From Acidimicrobiaceae bacterium (GTDB taxonomy: Bacteria; Actinomycetota; Acidimicrobiia; Acidimicrobiales; Aldehydirespiratoraceae), in the NCBI GenBank assembly GCA_009843915.1, contig VYCM01000037.1, positions 24,772-88,771 on the forward strand: 64,000 nucleotides of DNA, read 5' to 3'. Each line of letters starts with the position of its first letter. Positions within the stretch are counted from its first letter, which is position 1. A program made the translations under genes and the position numbers. Positions 54,919 to 63,675 of the stretch are shown here, one piece after another. The notes under the pieces are model-generated. The model had not been told where the DNA came from. It worked only from the letters and a program-made list of their open reading frames with translations, and made no database searches.

Positions 54919-55410
54919 TCAGCCCAGGACCTGTTCCACCGAGAACTCGACGTTGTTGCCGTCGGGATCCTTGATCAGGCAGATGTAGCCCACATCGGGG
55001 TTGCGGTACATCGGTCCGAGCACGAGGCAGCCGTCCTCGGCGGCCAGGCGGGCGACCTCGTCCACCTCGTCCCGGGTGTCCAGCGAGATGCCGAGGTGGG
55101 CAATGGAGGTGAGGAAGCCGTACTCCTCGACGATGTCGCCGGTGATCTGCTTGGGCAGGGCGCCCTCCATGAGCACGATCACGAAGCGGGCCGCCCCCGG
55201 GGTGGTGATGTCGCGCTCGTTGGCCAGCCACGCGGTTCGCATCTTGGTCTCGTCGTCATGGCGCTCTGAGATCTTCACCAGGGTGGTGAACTTCTCGTAG
55301 AAGGCAAGGGTGTCGTCGAGGCTGCGCACGGGCAGCGCGATGTGGGTGAGCAGCGACGGCGGTGGCTGGCCCGCAGGTGCCGCGGCGGCAGGCGAAGCGG
55401 TCTCGGTCAT
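54919..55410 (-). CDS. VOC family protein (glyoxalase/bleomycin-resistance fold)
   Basis: 163-residue VOC protein. After an Ala/Pro-rich N-terminal tail of about 20 residues it has LLTHIALPVRSLDDTLAFYE (metal His), TSIAHLGISLDTRDEVDEVA (second His) and LIKDPDGNNVEFSVE (metal Glu). This matches glyoxalase-I-like or methylmalonyl-CoA-epimerase-like enzymes. It is convergent with the previous VOC gene (16-base gap) and divergent from the next one. Confidence 0.82.
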   Translation of the reverse strand: MTETASPAAAAPAGQPPPSLLTHIALPVRSLDDTLAFYEKFTTLVKISERHDDETKMRTAWLANERDITTPGAARFVIVLMEGALPKQITGDIVEEYGFLTSIAHLGISLDTRDEVDEVARLAAEDGCLVLGPMYRNPDVGYICLIKDPDGNNVEFSVEQVLG

Positions 55411-55535
55411 GGCAACCCCCTGTGGCGGCGACACTACCGCTGAACTCCGGTTGGAACCTTCCTGGGCGGACTTGGTCCGGCTCGCTTGCTGGGCGTACCG
55501 TCCGGCCAACAGCTCGTGACTTCAGGAGGAATCCA

Positions 55536-55904
55536 ATGTCAGCACCCAATCTGGGCAGCATCTTGGTGGGATCGTCGCAGGTTGACGCCATGAAAGACTG
55601 GTACCGGGCCTGCTTCGGACCCGACGAGAACGAGATGGGCGCGTTCGTGTTCGGCGGAGTCCAGCTCTTCATCGAGGAGCACAGCGAGGTGTCGGGACCC
55701 AACGAGAACGGGCATCGCATCATCCTCAACCTCGACGTGGGCGACTGCCGCGGGCTGGAGTCGCATCTCAACTCCCACGGCGCGACGTGGGTGCGCGAGG
55801 TCGAGCAGATGCCCTTCGGGCTCATCGGCACGGTGGCCGATCCCGACGGCAACATGCTTCAGATCATCGAGTGGGGCGCCACCCCTGACGAGGGCCACGG
55901 CTGA
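55536..55904 (+). CDS. VOC family protein
   Basis: 122-residue VOC protein with SILVGSSQVDAMKDWYRACF at the start and VADPDGNMLQIIEWG near the end. AGGAGGA is well placed before ATG 55536 and fixes the start. The 125-base divergent region between this gene and the preceding minus-strand VOC gene holds their promoters, but no clear boxes were seen. Role unknown. Confidence 0.82.
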   Translation: MSAPNLGSILVGSSQVDAMKDWYRACFGPDENEMGAFVFGGVQLFIEEHSEVSGPNENGHRIILNLDVGDCRGLESHLNSHGATWVREVEQMPFGLIGTVADPDGNMLQIIEWGATPDEGHG

Positions 55905-55962
55905 CGCAACGCTCGACGGCAGCGTTCGTCGCCAGCCAGCCGACAACAGAGACCCCATAACC

Positions 55963-57009
55963 ATGAAGGCGATGCTGTACCACGCTTCGGGCGGACCTGA
56001 GGTGCTGGAGTACACCGATGTCGAAGACCCGGTGCCCGGCAATGGCGATGTGGTGGTGGGGGTGGTGGCCACCGCGCTCAACCGGCTCGACCTGCTCCAA
56101 CGCAACGGCTGGTACCACATGCCGGGGTTCACTTTCCCCCACATCGCGGGCATGGACATTGCCGGCGTGGTGTCCGAGGTGGGTGCCGCGGTCACCGAGT
56201 GGCAGCCCGGCGACCGGGTGGTGGTCGACCCGTCTATGGCCGGCGTGCCCGACAACTCGAAGCTGGCGGGCATGGGCGACCTGTACGGCGAGCTCGGCAT
56301 CCTGGGCGCCACTCTCGACGGGGGTTATGCCACCAAGTGCCTGGTGCCGGCCTCGCACTGCTACCGGGTGCCGGACCACGTATCGCTGGAGCAGGCGGCC
56401 ACCTTCCCGACGGTTTGGCTCACCGCCGGCCACGCCCTGTTCTATACGGGCGGGCTGTCCGAGGGCGAGACGGTGATGGTCCACGCGGCCGGATCGGGGG
56501 TGTCGGTGGCCGGGATCCAGCTGGCCAAGCACGCCGGGGCCACCGTGCTGGCCACCGCCGGCACCGACGCCAAGTGCGAGCGGGCCACCGAGATCGGCGC
56601 CGACCATGTGCTCAACAACCGCACCGGCGACGTGACCGGCTGGGCCATGGAGGTGACCGGGGGCCGGGGGGTGGACATGGTGTTCGACCACGTGGGCACC
56701 GCCCTGTTCACTCAGTCGATGTTCTCGCTGGCCATCGGGGGCCGGCTGGTCAACTGCGGCAACGCCTCGGGGGACACCGCCACCATCGGGTCGCTGGGCC
56801 ACCTGTTCCACAACGGGCTGACGATCATGGGGTCCGACCCGTACCGCCCCGACGAGATGGGACCGCTGTGGGACACCTTCTGCAACGGGATCGGCTCGGG
56901 CGAGTTCACCGCGGTGATCGACTCGGAGTTCCCGCTGTCGGAAGCGGCCGCCGCCCAGCAGAAGATGCTGGAGAGCGACTTCTTCGGAAAGATCCTGCTC
57001 CGCCCGTAG
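55963..57009 (+). CDS. Zinc-binding/quinone oxidoreductase-type MDR dehydrogenase
   Basis: 348-residue NADP-dependent MDR protein: MKAMLYHASGGPEVLEYTDV at the start, NRLDLLQRNGWY, GMDIAGVVSEVGAAV, and the cofactor loop VMVHAAGSGVSVAGIQLAKHAG (about residue 170). It lacks the four-Cys structural zinc cluster. The family reduces quinones or enals, and some are crotonyl-CoA reductase-like. It lies 58 bases after the VOC gene and ends at a large hairpin. Confidence 0.87.
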   Translation: MKAMLYHASGGPEVLEYTDVEDPVPGNGDVVVGVVATALNRLDLLQRNGWYHMPGFTFPHIAGMDIAGVVSEVGAAVTEWQPGDRVVVDPSMAGVPDNSKLAGMGDLYGELGILGATLDGGYATKCLVPASHCYRVPDHVSLEQAATFPTVWLTAGHALFYTGGLSEGETVMVHAAGSGVSVAGIQLAKHAGATVLATAGTDAKCERATEIGADHVLNNRTGDVTGWAMEVTGGRGVDMVFDHVGTALFTQSMFSLAIGGRLVNCGNASGDTATIGSLGHLFHNGLTIMGSDPYRPDEMGPLWDTFCNGIGSGEFTAVIDSEFPLSEAAAAQQKMLESDFFGKILLRP

Positions 57010-57016
57010 CCCCGCC

Positions 57017-57073
57017 CAGGAATCTCGGGTTGGTTTTGTGTGGTATGTCCACAGAACCAACCCGAGATTTCTG
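57017..57073. terminator. Long hairpin between convergent genes
   Basis: Arms 57017-57040 and 57050-57073 pair over 24 positions (22 Watson-Crick and two G.U in the plus-strand RNA) around a 9-base loop. It lies between the convergent dehydrogenase and M20 genes. No U-tract follows in either direction, so it may act as a Rho-independent-like stop, an mRNA end protector, or be a copy of a palindromic repeat family. Confidence 0.6.
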
Positions 57074-57104
57074 TTGGGCCCGGCCTTGGCGCCCATCCCA
57101 GGCT

Positions 57105-58382
57105 TCAGGACGTCGCGCCGGCCAGGTTCAGGGCGGCGTGGAGCAGGACCTCGGCGCCGCGGCCGGCCGCGTCGGGCTCGATGGATTCGGCCTCGTTGTG
57201 GGACAGCCCGTCCTGGCAGGGGACGAAGATCATCCCCGCAGGTGCCTTGAGGGCCACGTGGCAGGCGTCATGGCCCGCTCCCGAGCCGATGCGCTCATGG
57301 CGGAAGCCGCAGCGCTGCGCGGCCGCCTCCACCGCGCCGACGCACCTCGGGTCGAACACGACCGGAGCGCAGTCGTTGATGACTTCGATCCGGTGCCCGC
57401 AGTCGTGGGCGTCGGCGGCATCGACCACGAGGCTGCGCAGTGACGAGTCCAGGCTCTCCAGCACGGCGGCGTCGGGATGGCGCATGTCGATGGTGAAGGT
57501 GATGTGGGCCGGGACTGTGTTGGACGACACCGGCTCGGAGGAGAACATTGCCGGGGTCAGCCGCACCTGGGGGGCGTGGGCCGCAGCCATCTCGTAGATC
57601 CCGCTCAGGGCATCGGCCACCGAGCGGGCGGGGTCGTGGCGGCGGTCCATGGGCGTGGTGCCGGCGTGGGCCGGGAAGCCCTCAATGGTTACCCGGAACC
57701 AGCGGATCCCCTGCACGCCGGTGACCACCCCGATCGACGAGCCGCTGGCTTCCAGGATCGGGCCCTGCTCGATGTGCAGTTCCAGGTAGGCACCCAGCGG
57801 CTTGCCGAACGCAGCGGCACCGGCCCAGCCGAGGCGGTCGAGTTCGTCGCCCACGGTGGTGCCCGAGCGGTCGGTGATGGCCCGAACCTCGTCCAGCGGT
57901 AGTACGCCGGCCCACACCGCCGAGCCCATCATCGACACCGGGAAGCGGGATCCCTCCTCGTTGGTCCACACCGCCACCTCGACCGGCGCCTGGGTCTCGA
58001 CAGCGTGGTCGTTGAGCGCCTCGACCACCTCGAACCCGCCCAGCACCCCGTACACGCCGTCGAAGCGGCCCCCGGTGGGCTGGGTGTCCAAGTGGCTGCC
58101 GAGCACGACCGGCAGGGCGTCGGGGTCGGCGCCTGGCCGCTTGGCGAAGAGGTTGCCCACCCCGTCGAGCTCGATCGAGCAGCCCGCCTCCTCGGCCCAG
58201 CCGATGAACAGATCCCGCCCCGCCTTGTCGTCATCGGACAGCGCCTGGCGGTTGGAGCCCCCCGCCGGGGTAGCCCCCACCTCGGCCATTTCCATCAACC
58301 GCGACCAAAGCCGCTCCGGATCGGTGTGCACTCGGTTGACCACTTCGGCTCCCATCTGTTGCGACGGCTGGACTGGCGTCAC
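57105..58382 (-). CDS. M20-family Zn-dependent amidohydrolase (N-carbamoyl amino acid hydrolase/allantoate amidohydrolase-like)
   Basis: 425-residue enzyme. Dizinc-site motifs are VLGSHLDTQPTGGRFDG (about residue 93), WTNEEGSRF (about 138, catalytic and metal Glu) and LELHIEQGP (about 205). The dimerisation lid carries FRVTIEGFPAHAGTTPMDRR, and a late His is in GLSHNEAE. It would release ammonia and CO2 from ureido compounds, or hydrolyse a carbamoyl/ureido amino acid. GTG 58382 is followed 9 codons on by an ATG (58355) that is also possible. Fits the nitrogen-catabolic theme of this region. Confidence 0.9.
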   Translation of the reverse strand: MTPVQPSQQMGAEVVNRVHTDPERLWSRLMEMAEVGATPAGGSNRQALSDDDKAGRDLFIGWAEEAGCSIELDGVGNLFAKRPGADPDALPVVLGSHLDTQPTGGRFDGVYGVLGGFEVVEALNDHAVETQAPVEVAVWTNEEGSRFPVSMMGSAVWAGVLPLDEVRAITDRSGTTVGDELDRLGWAGAAAFGKPLGAYLELHIEQGPILEASGSSIGVVTGVQGIRWFRVTIEGFPAHAGTTPMDRRHDPARSVADALSGIYEMAAAHAPQVRLTPAMFSSEPVSSNTVPAHITFTIDMRHPDAAVLESLDSSLRSLVVDAADAHDCGHRIEVINDCAPVVFDPRCVGAVEAAAQRCGFRHERIGSGAGHDACHVALKAPAGMIFVPCQDGLSHNEAESIEPDAAGRGAEVLLHAALNLAGATS

Positions 58383-58406
58383 TCAAACCTACAAACATGG
58401 CCACAT

Positions 58407-59498
58407 ATGTCTGCCGAACCTCGCGACGCGCCTTATCCGGAGTTGAAGAAGACCCACACGATGGCCCATGTGGGGCGGCCGTTCACGGACTTCAAGCCGC
58501 CCGCGGCCGCGCCGGTGTGGGCGGTGATCGAGGGATTGGGCCGCTACCACGTGCTGCTGGCCGCGCTGGAGCTCGGAGTGTTCGAGGCGCTGGATGAGGC
58601 CCCGGACGCCGGCATGACGGCGGACGAACTGGCCGGGCGGCTCGACATTCCGGCGCTGCACCTGGAGTCGCTGCTGGACTCGGTGGTGGCCCTGGGCCTG
58701 CTTGACCGGGTGGTGGACCACTTCAAGCTCAACGACGCCGCCCGCCGCTACCTGCTCGTCGACGGAGCGGCCTCGATGGCGGGGCTGATACCGGTGGCGC
58801 CCGGCCCGCACGAGAACTGGACCCGTCTGGCCGGAACCGTGCGCTCGGGACGGCCGGCCACCCCCATCGACGACGATCCGGCCGCCTTCTACGTGCCGCT
58901 GGTGGAGGGCACGTTCACCACCATGTGGCGCTGCGCCACCCGGGCCGACTTCAAGATGCGCTACAGCGCGCTGGCTGCCCCCCGGATCCTCGATCTCGGC
59001 GCGGGCGGGGCACCATGGTCGATCGCCATGCTCCAGTCCTGCGACGACGGCCGGGCCACCGTCAACGACCTCGACGGCGTGATCGACGTGGCCCGGCGCA
59101 AGACGGCCGAGCACGGCGTGGCCGACCGCTGCGAGTTCCGGCCCGGCGACTTCCACACGATCCCGATAGAAGACGGCGCCTACGACATCGTGGTTCTCGG
59201 CCACGTCTGCCGCACTGAAGGCCCCGACGGTGCCCAGCATCTAGTGGAGCGGGCCTACGCAGCGCTGCGCCCCGAGGGGCGGGTGGTGCTGGCCGACTAC
59301 TTCATCGGTCCCAACCACAAGACCAACCCGCACGCCGTGCTGATGGGCATGACCATGATGGCCAGCACCGTCAACGGCTTCGGCGTCACCACCGACGCGG
59401 CCTCCGCCTGGCTCAGGGACGCTGGCTTCGAAGCCATCCGCCTGATCGAGCCCATCGGGTTCCAATTCGCCTACGTGGCCTCCAAGCCCCGAGACTGA
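58407..59498 (+). CDS. SAM-dependent methyltransferase with N-terminal winged-helix dimerisation domain
   Basis: 363 residues. The N-terminal helix-rich domain (ELGVFEALDEAPDAGMTADEL, then LLDSVVALGLLDRV) is typical of plant/actinobacterial O-methyltransferases and is a dimer interface, not a DNA-binding domain. The C-terminal Rossmann domain has the SAM motif RILDLGAGGAPWSIAM (about residue 192). The usual His base of O-methyltransferases is not obvious, so the acceptor atom is unknown. Start ATG 58407 lies inside an ACATATGT palindrome and only 24 bases from the divergent M20 gene. Confidence 0.85.
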   Translation: MSAEPRDAPYPELKKTHTMAHVGRPFTDFKPPAAAPVWAVIEGLGRYHVLLAALELGVFEALDEAPDAGMTADELAGRLDIPALHLESLLDSVVALGLLDRVVDHFKLNDAARRYLLVDGAASMAGLIPVAPGPHENWTRLAGTVRSGRPATPIDDDPAAFYVPLVEGTFTTMWRCATRADFKMRYSALAAPRILDLGAGGAPWSIAMLQSCDDGRATVNDLDGVIDVARRKTAEHGVADRCEFRPGDFHTIPIEDGAYDIVVLGHVCRTEGPDGAQHLVERAYAALRPEGRVVLADYFIGPNHKTNPHAVLMGMTMMASTVNGFGVTTDAASAWLRDAGFEAIRLIEPIGFQFAYVASKPRD

Positions 59499-59527
59499 GC
59501 CGCGACAACCTCAGGCAGGAGACGGAT

Positions 59528-60922
59528 ATGGGCGAGCGGGAGCGCATCGACACGTTGATCAAGGGCTGGTACGTGGTGACCATGAACCCGACCCGGGACA
59601 TCATCCGGCACGGCGCGGTGGCGGTGCGGGGGAACGAGATCGTGGCCGTGGGCAAGGCGTCGGACCTGGAGGCGGCCTACGACGCCGCTGAGACCGTGGG
59701 CGGCGACCGGTTCGTGGTGACCCCCGGCCTGGTCAATACCCACATCCACATCACCGGCGAGCCCCTCACCCGGGGCTACGTGCCCGACGACACGCCCTTC
59801 GAGGAGAACGTGTTCATGTGGCTGTGCCCCCTCTACTCCGTCTACACCGCCGAGGAGGAGCGGCTCTCGGCCCAGCTAGCCGCGGTGGAGATGCTCAAGT
59901 CGGGCACCACCACCTTCCTGGAGGCGGGCACGATCCGCTTCACCGACGAGGTGATGGACGGCCTGGTCGAAGCCGGCATCCGGGGCCGCATCGGCAAATG
60001 GGTGTGGGACCTGCCCCCCGAGCCCGACGTCTACCGCCAGGACACCGACACCGCCATCGCCAACATCAACGACACCATCGACATGCACCGGGGCACGGCC
60101 GGGGGGCGGCTGGAGGCATGGTCGATGGTGGTGGGCCACACCACCTGCTCCGACCCGCTGTGGCGGGCCGCCCGGGAGGCCGCCGACCACCACGGCGTCG
60201 GCCTCAACTTCCACATGAGCCCGGCCAAGCTCGACCCCGACGGCTTCATCGCCGAATTCGGGCAGCGCCCCATGATCCATCTGGGCGAGCTGGGCGTGCT
60301 CGGCGCCGACACCGCCATGACCCACTGCGTCCATGTCGACGACAACGAGCTCGACGTGATGGCCGCAGCCGGCTGCTCGGTGGAGCACTGCCCGACCACG
60401 GCGCTCAAGGTCAGCTACGGCGTCACCCAGATCGGCAAGATCCCCGAGATGGTGATGCGGGGCATCAACGTGAGCATCGGCATCGACGGCAACAACGCCT
60501 CCAACTACGCCGACATGCACCGGGCCACCTACCTGGTGGCCGGGCTGTTCAAGGACGCCCGCATGGACCCCCAGATGTTCCCGGCCGAGAAGGCCTACGA
60601 GATGGCCACCCTCGGCGGTGCCCGCACCATGCTCATGGAAGACGAGATCGGCTCGCTGGAGGCGGGCAAGAAGGCCGACGTGGTGCTGCACGACACCGAC
60701 CGGCCCGAGTGGCGGCCCCTGCTCAACGTGATGAACCAGCTGGTGTGGTCGGCCGACGGGAGGGGCGTGCACACCGTGTTCGTGGACGGGGTCAAGGTCG
60801 TCGACGCCGGCCGCATGACCACCATCGACGAGGAAACCTTCTACGGGCGCTGCCAGGCCGCCGGCGAGGCCATCACTGCCCGTTCCGGCCTGCCCGACAA
60901 GGCCAAGTTCCCCGTGCTGTAG
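59528..60922 (+). CDS. Amidohydrolase superfamily enzyme, paralogue of the 50649 gene
   Basis: 464-residue metal-dependent hydrolase. Metal motifs are NTHIHITG (HxH, about residue 73), LNFHMSPAKLD (about 227), MTHCVHVDDNE (about 267) and IGIDGNNASNY (Asp, about 317). It shares layout and several exact patterns with the 50649 protein (VVTMN near the start, an ITGEPL or LTGDPL after the HxH, EAGT, HMSP), so they arose from one ancestor. It probably hydrolyses a related heterocycle or amidine. AGGAG precedes the ATG. It may be co-transcribed with the methyltransferase 29 bases upstream. Confidence 0.87.
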   Translation: MGERERIDTLIKGWYVVTMNPTRDIIRHGAVAVRGNEIVAVGKASDLEAAYDAAETVGGDRFVVTPGLVNTHIHITGEPLTRGYVPDDTPFEENVFMWLCPLYSVYTAEEERLSAQLAAVEMLKSGTTTFLEAGTIRFTDEVMDGLVEAGIRGRIGKWVWDLPPEPDVYRQDTDTAIANINDTIDMHRGTAGGRLEAWSMVVGHTTCSDPLWRAAREAADHHGVGLNFHMSPAKLDPDGFIAEFGQRPMIHLGELGVLGADTAMTHCVHVDDNELDVMAAAGCSVEHCPTTALKVSYGVTQIGKIPEMVMRGINVSIGIDGNNASNYADMHRATYLVAGLFKDARMDPQMFPAEKAYEMATLGGARTMLMEDEIGSLEAGKKADVVLHDTDRPEWRPLLNVMNQLVWSADGRGVHTVFVDGVKVVDAGRMTTIDEETFYGRCQAAGEAITARSGLPDKAKFPVL

Positions 60923-60923
60923 T

Positions 60924-60944
60924 CGGCGGACGGGCAAGCCGCCG
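60924..60944. terminator. Short hairpin between convergent genes
   Basis: CGGCGG (60924-60929) and CCGCCG (60939-60944) form a 6-base stem with a 9-base loop directly after the amidohydrolase stop and just before the end of the convergent YeiH gene. No U-tract; weak terminator candidate. Confidence 0.4.
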
Positions 60945-60952
60945 TCGGGTCG

Positions 60953-62236
60953 CTAGAGGTCGGGCACGCTGAAGATCGAGCCGCCGAACAGCACCCAGGC
61001 CAGCAGCAGCGTCCACAGCACGTTGGCGGCCTGCGCGACCACGAACGCGGCAGCGGGCCGGCCGCCTTCCATGGACAGCAGGTCGCGCAGCCGGGTCTCC
61101 AGCCCGATGCAGACGAAGGCCAGCGCGAACAGCCATGTCCTCAGGCCCTTGAGGAGGCTTCCAGTGGCGTCGACCAGCCCGTCGGTGAGCACGAAGGAGA
61201 ACAACAGCGAGGTCGCTAGGAAGCCGAGCACGAACTTGGGGAAGCGCTCCCAGATCACCGCAGCTGACACCTCCGGCCGTTCGGGGTTGTCAGCGCCGCC
61301 GGCACCACCCCGCACGGTCCACCAGACCGACAGCGCGAAGGCGGCCACCCCGAGCAAGGCGTTCTGGGAGAGCTTGACGATGGTGGCCGCGTTGGTGGCT
61401 GAGTCGCCGATGCTCTCCCCGGCTACCACCACTGCGCCGGTGGTGTCGATGGTGCCGCCGATCCAGGCGCCGCCGACGATGTCGGAGAGGTCGAGCCAGT
61501 CGACGGCCAGCGGCATCAGGATCATCATCGGGGCCGCCACCACCAGCACGAGCGACGTGACGTAGGAGAGCTTCTTGCGGTCCCCGGAGATGGCGCCGCA
61601 GGCCGCGATGGCGGCCGACACCCCGCAGATCGACACCGCCGTCGCCATCATGGCCGAGAACTCCTCGTCGACCCGGAGCTTGCGAGAGAGCCAGAAGCAC
61701 AGGTACCAGATGACGGCGATGACCCCCGCCGCCTGCACCATGCCGTACATGCCGGCCTCCAGCACCTGACCGAACAGGACGTTCGTTCCCAGGATCACCA
61801 GCCCGGTCTTGATGTAGTACTCGGTCCGGATGGCGCCCCGGAGCCAGCCGGGCACTCCCAGCACGTTGGAGACGAATAGGCCGAGGGCCAGCGCGGTGAT
61901 CGCGTAGCTGACGCCGCGCTCGCTGAGCGTGGAGTTGCACGCGATGGCCCGGGCCGTCCAGGCCAACACGAACACGGCGCCGAAGGCAACCGCGAAGCCC
62001 CGCACCGCGCCCTCCATCAGACGGACACCGATCAGGCACAGCACACCCAGAGCGGCCCCGACCCCGAACGTGGTGGCCAGGCTGCCGGCTCCGAACAGCC
62101 CGTCGAGTCCGTCGCTGCAGGACAGGCCGGCAGCCTCTGGCCGCACGCCGACCAGAACCAGAATGATCAGTACCGCACCCAGCCACACCGAGACCCAGTC
62201 CTCGGAGCGCAGCAGCTCGCTCGTCGTCTTGGCCAC
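60953..62236 (-). CDS. YeiH-family putative sulfate exporter/transporter
   Basis: 427-residue polytopic membrane protein with about 10-11 helices. Family marks are EYYIKTGLVILGTNVLFGQVL in the first half, SICGVSAAIAACGAISGDRK (about residue 200), GGAWIGGTIDTTGAVVVAGE (about 255) and FALAFVCIGLETRLRDLLS near the end. The family is annotated as putative sulfate exporter. Sulfate export would fit sulfonate degradation suggested by the HpsN-like gene far upstream, but the distance makes the link weak. A TAGCTT box lies 6 bases before GTG 62236. Confidence 0.88.
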   Translation of the reverse strand: MAKTTSELLRSEDWVSVWLGAVLIILVLVGVRPEAAGLSCSDGLDGLFGAGSLATTFGVGAALGVLCLIGVRLMEGAVRGFAVAFGAVFVLAWTARAIACNSTLSERGVSYAITALALGLFVSNVLGVPGWLRGAIRTEYYIKTGLVILGTNVLFGQVLEAGMYGMVQAAGVIAVIWYLCFWLSRKLRVDEEFSAMMATAVSICGVSAAIAACGAISGDRKKLSYVTSLVLVVAAPMMILMPLAVDWLDLSDIVGGAWIGGTIDTTGAVVVAGESIGDSATNAATIVKLSQNALLGVAAFALSVWWTVRGGAGGADNPERPEVSAAVIWERFPKFVLGFLATSLLFSFVLTDGLVDATGSLLKGLRTWLFALAFVCIGLETRLRDLLSMEGGRPAAAFVVAQAANVLWTLLLAWVLFGGSIFSVPDL

Positions 62237-62242
62237 GTATCC

Positions 62243-62248
62243 AAGCTA
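62243..62248 (-). promoter_or_regulatory. -10 box TAGCTT, leaderless start of the YeiH gene
   Basis: On the minus strand TAGCTT ends 6 bases before GTG 62236. The divergent TAGGGT of the VOC gene is only 34 bases away, so the two promoters are back to back. Confidence 0.45.
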
Positions 62249-62282
62249 GAGGCCGACCGGATAGACGGCAGTTCAACAGCGG

Positions 62283-62288
62283 TAGGGT
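62283..62288 (+). promoter_or_regulatory. -10 box TAGGGT, leaderless start of the VOC gene
   Basis: TAGGGT ends 6 bases before ATG 62295. Its context (GCGGTAGGGTCG) is nearly identical to that before the Rieske gene at 40999. Confidence 0.55.
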
Positions 62289-62294
62289 CGGACC

Positions 62295-62660
62295 ATGGCC
62301 GAGTTCAGAGTCATCTTCGTCGCCAACGACTACGACGCAACCGTGGGGTTCTTCACCGACGTGATGGGCCTGGAGGTGGAGCGGTCCTTCGGCGAGATCT
62401 TCAGGGGGACCATCCTGCTGGCCGCCGCCGGCCGCATCGAGGTCATCGAGGACGGCGCCGGGTGGGACACGCCCGGAGTGACGGGCGTCTCGGTGTCATG
62501 GGAGATCGCCGACGCCGACGCCGAGCACGCTCGGCTGGTCGCAGCGGGGGCCACCATCGTGCGGCCGCCAGAGTTGCAGCCCTGGGGCCACAAGAGCCTC
62601 GAAGTGGCCGGACCAGACGGGCTGAGGATCATCCTCTTCGAAGTGGTGACGGCTCAGTAG
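62295..62660 (+). CDS. VOC family protein
   Basis: 121-residue VOC-fold protein: FRVIFVANDYDATVGFFTDV at the start, VSWEIADADAEHARLVAAGA in the middle and VAGPDGLRIILFEVV at the end. The usual metal His/Glu residues are largely missing, so a binding or resistance role is as likely as catalysis. First gene of a unit that continues with the LLM oxidoreductase 19 bases downstream. Confidence 0.82.
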   Translation: MAEFRVIFVANDYDATVGFFTDVMGLEVERSFGEIFRGTILLAAAGRIEVIEDGAGWDTPGVTGVSVSWEIADADAEHARLVAAGATIVRPPELQPWGHKSLEVAGPDGLRIILFEVVTAQ

Positions 62661-62679
62661 CGGGCTAGACAGTCAAGCC

Positions 62680-63606
62680 ATGCGATTCGGATTCTGGCCG
62701 TCGAGCGCCCACCGGTGGGATCAGATACTGGCAGTGAGCCAAGCCGCGGAGGCCAGCGGCTGGGACGGCCTGTGGCTGCCCGACCACTTCATGCCGCCCG
62801 AGGGGGGCTACGGCCACGAGCCGTCCGGAGCAGAGCCCGAGCTGCTGCCCACCCACGAGTGCTGGACCCTGCTGGGCGCCCTCGCCGCGGCGGTGCACCG
62901 GGTGCGCCTCGGGGCGATGGTCACCGGCAACACCTACCGCCACCCGGCGGTGCTGGCCAAGCAGGCGGCCACCGTCGACCACGTCAGCGGGGGCCGGCTC
63001 GTGCTCGGCCTCGGCGCCGGCTGGCAGGAGAACGAGCATCGCCGCTACGGCCTTGCCTTCGGAACCGTGCGGAGCCGGGCCGACATGCTGGAGGAGGCCT
63101 GCGCGGTGATCACCAGCCTGTTCGCCAACGAGCGCACCGACTTCGACGGCGCCCACTACCGCCTGCAGGGAGCGCCGTTGACGCCGAAGCCGCTGCAGGA
63201 TCCGCTGCCCATCATGATCGGGGGCCGGGGCGAGCGCCGCACCATCCCGACCATGGTGCGCTGGGGTCACGAGTGGAACGGCTGGTGCACGGTGGACGAC
63301 ATGCGCTACTTCAACGCCCTCATTGATCGGCTCTGCGAGGCCCAGGACCGGGATCCGGCCACCATCGCCCGCTCCGCGGCGGTCATCCTGCGCATGTGCG
63401 ACTCCGAGGCCGAGGCGGCCCGGTTGCAGGTCGGAGCGTCGGGGCGCCCCGAGCTGGTGGGCACCCCGGAACAGCTGGTCGAGCAGGTGGCCGCCTACGC
63501 GGCGGCCGGCACCGACGAGTTGATCATCCCCGACTTCAACCTCAGGCCCGAGGAGGCCCCCGAGGTCGCCGAGCGCTTCATGTCCGAGGTCGTAGCCGCG
63601 CTCTGA
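62680..63606 (+). CDS. LLM-class F420/FMN-dependent oxidoreductase
   Basis: 308-residue luciferase-like TIM-barrel enzyme. Seen are RFGFWPSSAHRWDQIL at the start, EASGWDGLWLPDHF, RLGAMVTGNTYRHPAVLAK with ATVDHVSGGRLVLGLGAGW (about residues 75-115), and GTPEQLVEQVAAYAAAGTDEL near the end. These are typical of actinobacterial F420-dependent oxidoreductases. It lacks the Mer-like features seen in the 16223 protein (no SPPxVL segment), so the two LLM genes are functionally different. Substrate unknown. Confidence 0.88.
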   Translation: MRFGFWPSSAHRWDQILAVSQAAEASGWDGLWLPDHFMPPEGGYGHEPSGAEPELLPTHECWTLLGALAAAVHRVRLGAMVTGNTYRHPAVLAKQAATVDHVSGGRLVLGLGAGWQENEHRRYGLAFGTVRSRADMLEEACAVITSLFANERTDFDGAHYRLQGAPLTPKPLQDPLPIMIGGRGERRTIPTMVRWGHEWNGWCTVDDMRYFNALIDRLCEAQDRDPATIARSAAVILRMCDSEAEAARLQVGASGRPELVGTPEQLVEQVAAYAAAGTDELIIPDFNLRPEEAPEVAERFMSEVVAAL

Positions 63607-63675
63607 CGCCGGCGGCCCCGGCGGCGATCACCGCGCTAGCGTCCGGCGGGGACTGAGAGGCCCGAGAGGAGAGCG

